DNA of 8,622 bases from Acetobacteraceae bacterium (GTDB lineage: Bacteria > Pseudomonadota > Alphaproteobacteria > Acetobacterales > Acetobacteraceae). Shown here piece after piece: positions 1-6,041 of the stretch (position 1 is its first letter; each line of letters begins with the position of its first letter). The stretch covers positions 1 through 8,622 of the forward strand of contig CANFIE010000150.1 in NCBI GenBank assembly GCA_947446625.1. Direction: 5' to 3'. Both the position numbers and the translations under genes were made by a program. The notes below the pieces were generated by a model. The model did no database searches. It was not told where the DNA came from and was given only the letters and a program-made list of their open reading frames with translations.

Positions 1-142
1 CGAACCCACGGTGGGGCTGGATGCCGCGAGCGTGGCCCTTCTGGGCACGCTGCTGGCCCGCCACCGTGCCGCCGGCGGCATGGTGCTGGCCGCCACCCAC
101 CTGCCGCTGCCCCTGCCCGAGTCGCGGGAGTTGCGGCTGTGA
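1..142 (+). CDS. ccmA: CcmA, heme exporter ATP-binding subunit (3' end only)
   Basis: Only the last 46 codons are inside the window, read from base 2 to the TGA at 140-142. CcmA is the cytoplasmic ATPase of the CcmAB(CD) ABC complex, which powers release of heme-loaded CcmE during c-type cytochrome maturation. The visible part opens with EPTVGLD, the end of the Walker B motif plus the D-loop, and contains the H-loop histidine in AATHLPL near the C-terminus. The Walker A and signature motifs lie upstream of the window. The identity rests on this ABC tail together with the directly overlapping ccmB; the fragment alone would fit many ABC ATPases. The stop overlaps the ccmB GTG start by 4 bp (GTGA), which suggests translational coupling. 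Confidence 0.85.
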   Translation, partial: EPTVGLDAASVALLGTLLARHRAAGGMVLAATHLPLPLPESRELRL

Positions 143-798
143 GGCCCTTCCTCGCCCTGCTGGGCCGCGAACTGCATCTGGCCCTGCGCCACCCCGCCGA
201 TTCGCTGGCAGCGGTGATGTTCTTCGTCCTGGTCGCCGCGCTGTTTCCCTTCGGCGTCGGGCCGGAACCCCAGGCCCTGGCCCGGCTCGCTCCCGGCGCC
301 CTGCTCGCCGCCGCCCTGCTCGCCGCCCTGCTGCCGCTCGACCGGCTGTTCGGCGCCGATGCCGAGGACGGCACGCTCGACCAACTTTTGCTGTCCGGCC
401 TTGGCCCCTCGGCGGTGTGTGCCGCCAAGGCGCTGGCGCATTGGCTCACCACCGGCCTGCCGCTCATGCTGGCCACGCCCATCGCCGCCACCATGCTCAA
501 CCTGCCCACCGAAGCCTGGGGCGTGGCGGTGCTGGCGCTGGGCCTGGCCACCGGCTTCCTGTCGCTGCTCGGCACGGCGGGCGCGGCGCTCACCCTCGGC
601 GCCCGGCGCGGCGGCGTGCTGCTGCCCCTGCTGGTGCTGCCGCTCGCCATCCCTGCGGTCATCTTCGGCGCAGCGGGTATCGAGGCCGCCGCCGCCGACC
701 TTGAAGCCCGTCCCTACCTCATGCTGCTCGGCGCCCTGCTGGCCGCCGCCCTGCCCCTGGCCCCACTGGCCGCTGGTGCCGCACTCAGGGGGGAGTAG
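139..798 (+). CDS. ccmB: CcmB, heme exporter membrane subunit
   Basis: This 219-residue integral membrane protein is the permease partner of CcmA in the system I cytochrome c maturation complex of the inner membrane. Six hydrophobic segments are visible at about residues 22-41, 47-67, 98-120, 127-151, 158-180 and 193-215. The N-terminal pattern (FLALLGRELHLALRH) and the DGTLDQLLLSGL stretch around residues 77-88 are typical of CcmB, and the length matches the family. The GTG start at 139 is supported by a GGGAG Shine-Dalgarno at 126-130 with 8-nt spacing, and it overlaps the ccmA stop. In many alphaproteobacteria ccmC follows directly; here the next gene is an unrelated small exported protein after an AT-rich gap, so the ccm run ends at this gene. 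A weak 6-bp inverted repeat (784-789/802-807) spans the stop codon but has no T run. Confidence 0.93.
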   Translation: MRPFLALLGRELHLALRHPADSLAAVMFFVLVAALFPFGVGPEPQALARLAPGALLAAALLAALLPLDRLFGADAEDGTLDQLLLSGLGPSAVCAAKALAHWLTTGLPLMLATPIAATMLNLPTEAWGVAVLALGLATGFLSLLGTAGAALTLGARRGGVLLPLLVLPLAIPAVIFGAAGIEAAAADLEARPYLMLLGALLAAALPLAPLAAGAALRGE

Positions 799-920
799 CG
801 ACCTGAGCGAAATGCCAAGCAGGTCCAAATCTCACAAAATTGTGCAGGGACAACGCCTATTCTGTTTACACTTTGAATAGTATCATTTTTCATTACATTT
901 TGCAGAAAAAGGAATCCTGC
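799..920 (+). promoter_or_regulatory. AT-rich leader and probable promoter region of the small exported protein gene
   Basis: The 122 bases between ccmB and the next ATG change sharply in composition: about 826-913 is AT-rich inside otherwise very GC-rich DNA. A promoter for the downstream gene is therefore likely here. The best sigma70-like pair I can see is TTGAAT followed 15 nt later by TACATT, which is a poor match, so no exact promoter is claimed. An AAGGA Shine-Dalgarno at 909-913 sits 7 nt before the ATG at 921 and decides that start. A 5-bp inverted repeat (TGCAG 901-905, CTGCA 917-921) brackets the Shine-Dalgarno but is too short to call a regulatory hairpin. Confidence 0.4.
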
Positions 921-1262
921 ATGCTCCGCCGTCTCGTTCTCGCCCTCCCGCTGCTGGCCGCCAGCGCCCTGGCCCCGGCCTATGCTCAGGGCTGCGACAC
1001 CCGCTTTGAATTCTTCAACCGTTCCAGCCGCACGGTGATGGAGTTCTACTTCGACTCCTCCCGCAACCCGAACTGGACGCGCGACGAACTGGGCGACGGC
1101 GTGCTCGCGCCCGGCCGGGGCCGCCGCTTCACCGCCGCCAACACCGGCATGTATGACTTCAAGGCGGTGCTGGAAGGCGGCCGCAGCGTGGAGCTGCGCC
1201 AGGTCAACATCTGCGCCATCACCCGCGTTACGCTGACCGACAGCGGCCTGCGCGCCGAATAA
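921..1262 (+). CDS. Small exported protein of unknown function
   Basis: A 113-residue protein with a clear Sec signal peptide: basic MLRR, a hydrophobic core of about residues 5-18 and an AYA cleavage site after residue 22. The mature protein would be about 91 residues and periplasmic or secreted. It has exactly two cysteines, C25 near the mature N-terminus and C98 near the C-terminus, so one disulfide is plausible. The core contains an FFNRSSRTVMEFYF strand-like stretch (31-44), NWTRDELGDGVLAPG (51-65), a basic GRGRRF patch and MYDFKAVLEGG (77-87). Alternating polar and hydrophobic residues suggest a small beta-sheet domain. The pattern recalls small uncharacterised exported proteins common in Acetobacteraceae and Methylobacterium, but that is from memory and no function is proposed. 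The ATG at 921 is chosen over an in-frame TTG at 840 because of the AAGGA site and the signal peptide. Base composition inside the gene resembles its neighbours. Confidence 0.82.
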   Translation: MLRRLVLALPLLAASALAPAYAQGCDTRFEFFNRSSRTVMEFYFDSSRNPNWTRDELGDGVLAPGRGRRFTAANTGMYDFKAVLEGGRSVELRQVNICAITRVTLTDSGLRAE

Positions 1263-1270
1263 GCCAAGCC

Positions 1271-1319
1271 TAGAGCAATATCCGTTCTGATGGAATCATC
1301 AGAACGGATTTCTTGCTCT
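1271..1319. repeat. Palindromic repeat 1 (hairpin with AGAGCAA/TTGCTCT outer arms)
   Basis: A perfect 12-bp inner stem is formed by ATCCGTTCTGAT (1280-1291) and ATCAGAACGGAT (1298-1309), with a 6-nt loop. An outer 7-bp stem pairs AGAGCAA (1272-1278) with TTGCTCT (1313-1319), with a small asymmetric internal loop between them (1 nt on the left, 3 on the right). It starts 8 bases after the stop of the small exported gene, so the transcript could fold it as a 3' end structure. No real T run follows, so intrinsic termination is not certain. The layout looks like a dispersed intergenic palindrome rather than a gene-specific terminator; that part is inference. Confidence 0.75.
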
Positions 1320-1334
1320 CGTTTCAAATGGTTA

Positions 1335-1374
1335 TAGAGCACGAAATGCGCCCGTCAGGGCGCATAGTGCTCTA
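1335..1374. repeat. Palindromic repeat 2 (hairpin with TAGAGCAC/GTGCTCTA outer arms)
   Basis: An 8-bp outer stem pairs TAGAGCAC (1335-1342) with GTGCTCTA (1367-1374). An 8-bp inner stem pairs ATGCGCCC (1346-1353) with GGGCGCAT (1358-1365), closing a 4-nt GTCA loop. The internal loop is three bases on one side and one on the other. Its outer arm repeats the TAGAGCA of the neighbouring hairpin at 1271-1319, while the inner stem sequence is entirely different. It lies between two convergent genes and could act on transcripts from either side, but neither side carries a T run. Confidence 0.72.
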
Positions 1375-1388
1375 AGCGGCCAGCATGG

Positions 1389-1417
1389 ACGGCGCGGCTA
1401 CCCTGCCGCGCCGTTTT
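1389..1417 (+). terminator. GC-rich hairpin with short T run, candidate terminator
   Basis: ACGGCGCGG (1389-1397) pairs perfectly with CCGCGCCGT (1406-1414) around an 8-nt loop, and T1414-T1417 follow on the plus strand. This fits a rho-independent terminator for plus-strand transcription from the small exported gene, about 125 bp past its stop. On the minus strand the same hairpin lies just beyond the gpsA stop but has no T run after it, so it would be a weaker stop for the long minus-strand operon. The T run is short, so the call is moderate. Confidence 0.5.
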
Positions 1418-1435
1418 CGCGACCTGGCCTTGGCG

Positions 1436-2416
1436 TCACTCGCCGCGGCGCGGCCGCGCCAATATCTGCGCTATCGCCTGCGGCACCGTCAGCGCGCCCG
1501 CCAGCAGCGCAGCCACGGCGGAGCAAATCGGCAACTCCACCCCCGCCTGCGCCGCCCGCGCCAGCAGCGCCGGCGCCGTCGCCACGCCCTCGGTCACGCC
1601 GGCCCGCCCGGCCAGTACCTCGGCAACGCTCTGCCCCCGGCCCAGCGCCATGCCCAATGAGGTATTGCGCGAACCCGGCCCCGTTGCCGTCAGCAGCAAA
1701 TCCCCCAGGCCGGAAAGCCCCGCCGTCGTCTCCGCCCGGCCGCCCAGCGCCAGGGTCAGCCGCGCCAGTTCAGCAACACCACGGGTAATCAGCGCGGCCC
1801 GGGCATTCTCCCCCAGCCCCGCCCCGGTCACGATGCCGGCAGCGATGGCCAGCACATTCTTGGCAGCGCCGCCTACCTGCACACCCACCGGGTCCTCGCT
1901 GCCGTACAGCCGAAACGCCGGGGTCGCCAGCAGCGCATCCGCCGCCTCGCGCAGCCCGGCATCGGTGCTGGCCACCACGGCGGCGGCCGGCAGCCCCGCC
2001 GCCACCTCATGGGCAAAATTCGGCCCCGACAGCACCCCCAGCCGCGCTCCGGGGCGCAGCTCGGCGAGCACTTCCAGCGGCAGCTTCAGGCTGCCCTGCT
2101 CCACGCCCTTGGCGCATACCAGCACGGGCGGCAGCAAAGCGGGCAATGTGGCCAGCACGCCGCGAATATGCTGCGCCGGCACCACCAGCAGCAGCAGCGC
2201 CGCGCCTTCCAGCGCCGCCTCCAGCCGCGCCGTCACCCCCAGCTCTGGGGGGAGTGGCTGGCCCGGCAGGTAGCGCGCATTCACCCGGTCACGCACCATC
2301 GCCTCGGCCCGCTCGGCATCGCGCGCCCACAGCGTCACCCGCCCACCGGCCCGCACTGCCTGCAAGGCCAGCGCTGTGCCCCAGGCCCCGGCGCCCAGTA
2401 CCGCCACCCTATTCAT
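1436..2416 (-). CDS. gpsA: GpsA, NAD(P)-dependent glycerol-3-phosphate dehydrogenase
   Basis: The enzyme reduces dihydroxyacetone phosphate to sn-glycerol 3-phosphate in the cytoplasm, supplying the backbone for phospholipids. The 326-residue length is normal. The N-terminal Rossmann fold carries GAGAWG (residues 8-13), followed by CAKG with the conserved Lys103, SGPNFAHEV (130-138), GGAAKNV with the catalytic Lys186, and AGLSGLGDL (232-240) with the conserved Asp239. The ATG at 2416 is preferred because it begins MNRVAVLGAGAWG as usual for the family; an in-frame TTG at 2422 would add two residues. The start overlaps the rlmJ stop by 8 bp (ATGAATAG), which suggests translational coupling, and the upstream Shine-Dalgarno is weak. 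It is the last gene of the minus-strand run; hairpins lie beyond its stop. Confidence 0.96.
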   Translation of the reverse strand: MNRVAVLGAGAWGTALALQAVRAGGRVTLWARDAERAEAMVRDRVNARYLPGQPLPPELGVTARLEAALEGAALLLLVVPAQHIRGVLATLPALLPPVLVCAKGVEQGSLKLPLEVLAELRPGARLGVLSGPNFAHEVAAGLPAAAVVASTDAGLREAADALLATPAFRLYGSEDPVGVQVGGAAKNVLAIAAGIVTGAGLGENARAALITRGVAELARLTLALGGRAETTAGLSGLGDLLLTATGPGSRNTSLGMALGRGQSVAEVLAGRAGVTEGVATAPALLARAAQAGVELPICSAVAALLAGALTVPQAIAQILARPRRGE

Positions 2417-3239
2417 CGGCAATCCGCAGCATGGCGCTGCCTTCCCCGACTTCCCGGTTGCCCAGCCGGCGCAGCAGCGCCGCCAGCATCGCCCCGCCCT
2501 CAGCCTCGAATTGCCAGGGCGGGTTCACCACCAGCAGGCCGCAGCCATTCAGCCGGGTCGGGTCGGTCGGCTCGCGCAGCCACAACTCGGCGGCCACAAT
2601 ATCCCGCACGCCACTATCCTTCAGCGCGGCATGAAACGCTCGTACCGGCGCCCGATGCTTGATGGGGTACCAGCACGCCTGCACCGCCGCCCGAAACCGG
2701 TGGTTCACCAGCGCCACGCCGGCCGCCATTCGGTCGAACTCGCCTTCCTGCTCGAAGGGCGGGTCCACCAGCACCAGGCCGCGCTTTTCCGGAAACGGCG
2801 TCAGCGCGCGCAGCGCCTCCCAGGCGTCACGCAGATGCACCGCCACCTGCGCATCGCCGCGAAACCGCGCCCGCAGCAGCGCATGATCCTCGGGGTGCAA
2901 CTCGCAAGCCAGCAAATGGTCGCCCGGCCGCAGCAGCGCCCGCACCAGCGCCGGAGAGCCTGGATACAGGGCCGGCGCCCCGGCCGCCCGCACCAGCGCC
3001 AGGTAGTCAGCCAGCGCCGGCTCCTCGGGCCCGTCCAGCAGCCGGCCAATGCCGCCCAGCCATTCCCCGGTACGCTGCGCCTCGGGCGCCGAAAGATCGT
3101 ATTGCCCAATGCCGGCATGGGTATCCAACACCCGCAGCGGCGTGGCCTTGCGCTGCATGGCGCGCAGCAGCCACACCACCAGCGCGTGCTTCAGGCAGTC
3201 GGCGAAATTGCCGGCATGGAAGGCGTGGCGATAATTCAC
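2409..3239 (-). CDS. rlmJ: RlmJ, 23S rRNA (adenine-N6)-methyltransferase
   Basis: RlmJ uses S-adenosylmethionine to methylate N6 of A2030 (E. coli numbering) in 23S rRNA before 50S assembly is complete. This 276-residue protein has the family hallmarks in order: the N-terminal NYRHAFHAGNFADCLKH signature (2-18), the SAM-site DTHAG (39-43), YPGSP (92-96), ELHP (113-116) and the catalytic DPPFE (159-163), equivalent to DPPYE in E. coli. A late WYPIKHR segment is also typical. The GTG start at 3239 overlaps the SDR stop by 4 bp (GTGA) and yields the expected MNYRHAFHAG start, so it is preferred despite a poor Shine-Dalgarno. Its position between purF-SDR and gpsA suggests co-transcription; no functional link is evident. 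Older annotations name this family YhiR or DUF519. Confidence 0.94.
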   Translation of the reverse strand: MNYRHAFHAGNFADCLKHALVVWLLRAMQRKATPLRVLDTHAGIGQYDLSAPEAQRTGEWLGGIGRLLDGPEEPALADYLALVRAAGAPALYPGSPALVRALLRPGDHLLACELHPEDHALLRARFRGDAQVAVHLRDAWEALRALTPFPEKRGLVLVDPPFEQEGEFDRMAAGVALVNHRFRAAVQACWYPIKHRAPVRAFHAALKDSGVRDIVAAELWLREPTDPTRLNGCGLLVVNPPWQFEAEGGAMLAALLRRLGNREVGEGSAMLRIADE

Positions 3240-3943
3240 GCCGCCAGATGCACCACCTGGCCGTTGCGTGCCTCACCCGGCAGGCACAGCGCGGCAATGC
3301 CCGGCGCCACATCGCCCGGCTTCGGCAGCAGGTCGCGCTCCTCACCCGGCATGGCATTGGCGCGCAGCAGCGTGCCCACCGGCCCCGGCTCGGCGCAATT
3401 CACCCGCAGCGGCGTATGCGCCACCTCGGCGGCCCAAGCCTGCGCCAAATGCTGCTGCCCGGCCTTGCCAAAGCCGTACAGGCCCCAGAACGCCCCCGGC
3501 GCCTCGGCCACCTTGTCGGTCAGGAACACCGCCCGGCCGGCCGCTGCCGCCCGCAACGGCGGGTCGCAGGTGCGGATCAGCCGCCAGCACGCGGTCAGGT
3601 TCACCGCCACAGCCTCGGTCCAGTCGCGCGGCATGATGTGCGCCACCGGCGTCAGCTTCGCCAATACCCCGGCCGCATGCACCAGCACATCCAGCCGGCC
3701 GAAGCGCTGCACGATGCTCGGCCCCAGCTTGTCGATCTCGGCATCCTTGGCCAAATCCAGCGGCAACAGCGTGGCGGTACCGCCCACGGCGCGAATCGCG
3801 TCGTCGGTTTCCTCCAGCCCACCCTGGGTGCGGGCGGTGATCACGCAATGCGCCCCCAGCCGTGCCAACTCCACCGCCACCGCCGCGCCAATCCCGCGCG
3901 ACGCACCCGTAACCAGGGCAACCGCCCCATCCAACGGCTTCAT
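3236..3943 (-). CDS. SDR-family oxidoreductase, YciK-like
   Basis: A 235-residue classical short-chain dehydrogenase/reductase, cytoplasmic, substrate unknown. The cofactor site TGASRGIG is at residues 12-19, and Arg38 after the second strand (TAR) suggests NADP(H) preference. D63 (LDL), HAAG (89-92) in place of the usual NNAG, Asn115 and the YxxxK pair Tyr156/Lys160 are in place. The catalytic serine normally lies 13 residues before the Tyr; here that position is Asp143, within FLTDKV, next to Thr142. This departs from the classical tetrad and may alter or abolish oxidoreductase activity. The C-terminus (GDVAPGIAALCLPGEARNGQ) is conventional. An SDR directly after purF is a recurrent arrangement in alphaproteobacteria. 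The ATG at 3943 overlaps the purF stop (ATGA); no good Shine-Dalgarno is visible, so coupling to purF translation is likely. Confidence 0.9.
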   Translation of the reverse strand: MKPLDGAVALVTGASRGIGAAVAVELARLGAHCVITARTQGGLEETDDAIRAVGGTATLLPLDLAKDAEIDKLGPSIVQRFGRLDVLVHAAGVLAKLTPVAHIMPRDWTEAVAVNLTACWRLIRTCDPPLRAAAAGRAVFLTDKVAEAPGAFWGLYGFGKAGQQHLAQAWAAEVAHTPLRVNCAEPGPVGTLLRANAMPGEERDLLPKPGDVAPGIAALCLPGEARNGQVVHLAA

Positions 3944-5415
3944 TGCGCGCTGTGCAGCAGGCTGAGTTGACGGTCGGCGCTCTCCAGCGAATCCGTCAGC
4001 GGAATCGCATAATCGCCAGTGAAGCAGGCATCGCAGAAGGCCGGCTTCGCCGCATCCCGCGCCGGCCGCCCCAGCGCCCGGTACAGCCCATCCAGCGAAA
4101 TGAACGCCAGGCTGTCCACGCCAATGATCCGCGCCATCTCGGCCAGGTCGTGCTGCGCCGCCATCAACTTGCCGCGCTCGGGCGTATCAATGCCGTAGTA
4201 GCAACTATAGGTGGTCGGCGGCGACGAGATGCGCATATGCACCTCCTTCGCCCCGGCGGCGCGCACCATTTCCACAATCTTCTTGCTGGTGGTGCCGCGC
4301 ACGATGGAATCATCCACCAGAATCACCCGCTTGCCCTCCAGCACCGCGCGATTGGCGCTGTGCTTCAGCTTCACGCCCAGGTTGCGGATCTGGTCGGTCG
4401 GCTCAATGAAGGTGCGGCCCACGTAGTGGTTGCGGATAATCCCCAGTTCAAAGGGAATCCCCGCCTCGGTCGCATAGCCCATGGCCGAGGGCACGCCGCT
4501 GTCGGGCACCGGCACCACCACATCGGCGGGCACATTGCTCTCGCGGGCCAACTCGGCGCCAATCCGCTTGCGCGTCTCGTACACCGGAATGCCTTCCATC
4601 ACGGAATCCGGCCGGGCGAAGTAGATGTATTCGAAGATGCAGAACCGGCTGCCGGTGCGGCCAAACGGCTTGATGCTGCGCACGCCAGTGTCGTCGATGA
4701 TGACGATCTCACCCGGTTCCACATCGCGCACAAAATCCGCCGAGACGATTTCCAGCGCGCAGGTCTCGCTCGCCAGCACCCAGCTATGCGCGCCATCCTC
4801 CGGCCCAATCCGGCCCAGCACCAGCGGCCGCACGCCGGAAGGATCACGCGCCCCCATCAGCGCCTTGTTGTGCAGCGCCACCAGGCTGTAGGCGCCCTGC
4901 ACCCGGCGCAGCGCGTCAATCAACCGCTCCTCCACCGCCGAGTAGAGGCTGATCGCCATCAACTGAATGAACAGCTCGGAATCGGTGGTGCTCTGGAACA
5001 GGCTGCCGCGCTTCACCAGCTCGCGTTTCAGCACATTGGCATTGGTCAGGTTGCCGTTATGCGCCACGGCAAAGCCGCCGAACTCAAAATCGGCAAATAG
5101 CGGCTGCACATTGCGCAGCGCCGTCTCGCCGGTGGTGGCGTAGCGGTTATGGCCCACGGCGGCGCGGCCGGGCAGGCTGTCGATCACCTTCTTGTCGCTG
5201 AAGTTTTCCCCCACCAAGCCACGCGCCCGGTGCGAATGGAAAATCCCGGCCTGATCCAGCGCCACAATGCCGGCGGCTTCCTGCCCGCGGTGCTGCAGGG
5301 CATGCAGCCCCAACGCGGTCAGCGCCGCCGCGTCGGTCACGTTCCAAACACCGAAAACGCCACATTCCTCGTGGAATTTATCGTCATCCCACGGGTGCGT
5401 CGAAGCCTCAGACAT
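3940..5415 (-). CDS. purF: PurF, amidophosphoribosyltransferase
   Basis: PurF catalyses the committed step of purine synthesis: PRPP plus glutamine gives 5-phosphoribosylamine, glutamate and pyrophosphate. The 491-residue protein has an N-terminal class II glutaminase domain (about 18-250) and a C-terminal phosphoribosyltransferase domain. Cys18 in EECGVFG is the expected catalytic nucleophile after removal of a 17-residue propeptide. RGQEAAG (43-49), HNRYATTG (89-96) and AHNGNLTN (118-125) are glutaminase motifs, and VILVDDSIVRGTTS (364-377) is the PRPP loop. Cys259, Cys405, Cys461 and Cys464 match the four [4Fe-4S] ligands of the B. subtilis-type enzyme, so an oxygen-sensitive cluster is expected. 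The ATG at 5415 has a TGAGGAA Shine-Dalgarno 5 nt away that overlaps the cvpA stop codon. Purine-nucleotide feedback inhibition is known for the family. Confidence 0.98.
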   Translation of the reverse strand: MSEASTHPWDDDKFHEECGVFGVWNVTDAAALTALGLHALQHRGQEAAGIVALDQAGIFHSHRARGLVGENFSDKKVIDSLPGRAAVGHNRYATTGETALRNVQPLFADFEFGGFAVAHNGNLTNANVLKRELVKRGSLFQSTTDSELFIQLMAISLYSAVEERLIDALRRVQGAYSLVALHNKALMGARDPSGVRPLVLGRIGPEDGAHSWVLASETCALEIVSADFVRDVEPGEIVIIDDTGVRSIKPFGRTGSRFCIFEYIYFARPDSVMEGIPVYETRKRIGAELARESNVPADVVVPVPDSGVPSAMGYATEAGIPFELGIIRNHYVGRTFIEPTDQIRNLGVKLKHSANRAVLEGKRVILVDDSIVRGTTSKKIVEMVRAAGAKEVHMRISSPPTTYSCYYGIDTPERGKLMAAQHDLAEMARIIGVDSLAFISLDGLYRALGRPARDAAKPAFCDACFTGDYAIPLTDSLESADRQLSLLHSAQ

Positions 5416-5424
5416 GCCAGTTCC

Positions 5425-5982
5425 TCACGTGCGGTTGCGTGCCGGCGGACGCAACAAATCTTCCTGGCTGGGCCCCAGCCGCAAAGGGGGTATCAGTACC
5501 GAAGGTTGGAAGCGCGGCGGCAGCCTTGCCACCAACCAATCGGCCCCCTGCGCCACCAGCGGCAGGGAACGCGAATCTCTCACCGGGGCCGGCCAACGCT
5601 CCACCCCGGGCAACACCAAGCCAGCCACTACATAGGCAGCCACCAGCACAAAAGCACCCCGGGCCAGGCCGAATACCAGCCCCAGCGCCCGGTCGGTCCC
5701 ACCCAGCACCGAATCCTGCACCCGCCGAGCAATGAAGCCGCTGGCCAGCTTCAGGATGATCAACACCACCAGGAAGCCCGCGCCCACCGCCAGCCCATCG
5801 GCCAGCCAGGGCGGGTCCATGCTGCCGAACAGCGGCACCACGCGCGGATGCAGCGCCAGCCCGGCCACGGCCGCGCCAATCCAGGCACCCACGCCGAGCA
5901 CTTCCTCGACGAAGCCACGCAGATAGGCATAGCCCGCCGAAAGGACGAGGACCGCCAGGACGATGAGATCAACCCAGGTCAT
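5425..5982 (-). CDS. cvpA: CvpA-family membrane protein
   Basis: A 185-residue inner-membrane protein of the CvpA family, named for colicin V production in E. coli and widely linked to purF and to envelope-stress resistance. Four hydrophobic segments are visible at about residues 4-22, 29-46, 61-79 and 98-124. The start (MTWVDLIVLAVLVLSAGYAYLRGF) is characteristic of the family: a membrane segment followed by the conserved RGF. The C-terminal 50 or so residues are a Pro/Arg-rich soluble tail. The gene ends 9 bp before purF, whose ribosome binding site uses the cvpA stop codon, so the pair is tightly coupled. The biochemical role of CvpA is not settled. The 59 bp upstream hold no convincing promoter, so expression probably comes from further upstream. 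Confidence 0.92.
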   Translation of the reverse strand: MTWVDLIVLAVLVLSAGYAYLRGFVEEVLGVGAWIGAAVAGLALHPRVVPLFGSMDPPWLADGLAVGAGFLVVLIILKLASGFIARRVQDSVLGGTDRALGLVFGLARGAFVLVAAYVVAGLVLPGVERWPAPVRDSRSLPLVAQGADWLVARLPPRFQPSVLIPPLRLGPSQEDLLRPPARNRT

Positions 5983-6041
5983 AGCCTGGCGGTATAGCGA
6001 TGCGCCGGGGCTAAGTCACGCCATGGGTCGGGCGGGCAATG

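Noticed and set aside
784..807. Inverted repeat CTCAGG/CCTGAG around the ccmB stop as a terminator
   Set aside because: Only 6 bp with a 12-nt loop and no T run.
840..920. N-terminal extension of the small exported protein from TTG at 840
   Set aside because: The extension would bury the signal peptide, and the ATG at 921 has a good Shine-Dalgarno.
2376..3965. 529-codon plus-strand open frame antisense to rlmJ and the SDR
   Set aside because: Same artefact: Arg/Gln/Ala-rich product with no family features, opposite genes with clear catalytic motifs.
3943..5100. 385-codon plus-strand open frame antisense to purF
   Set aside because: His/Arg-rich shadow of purF with no start signal or family resemblance.
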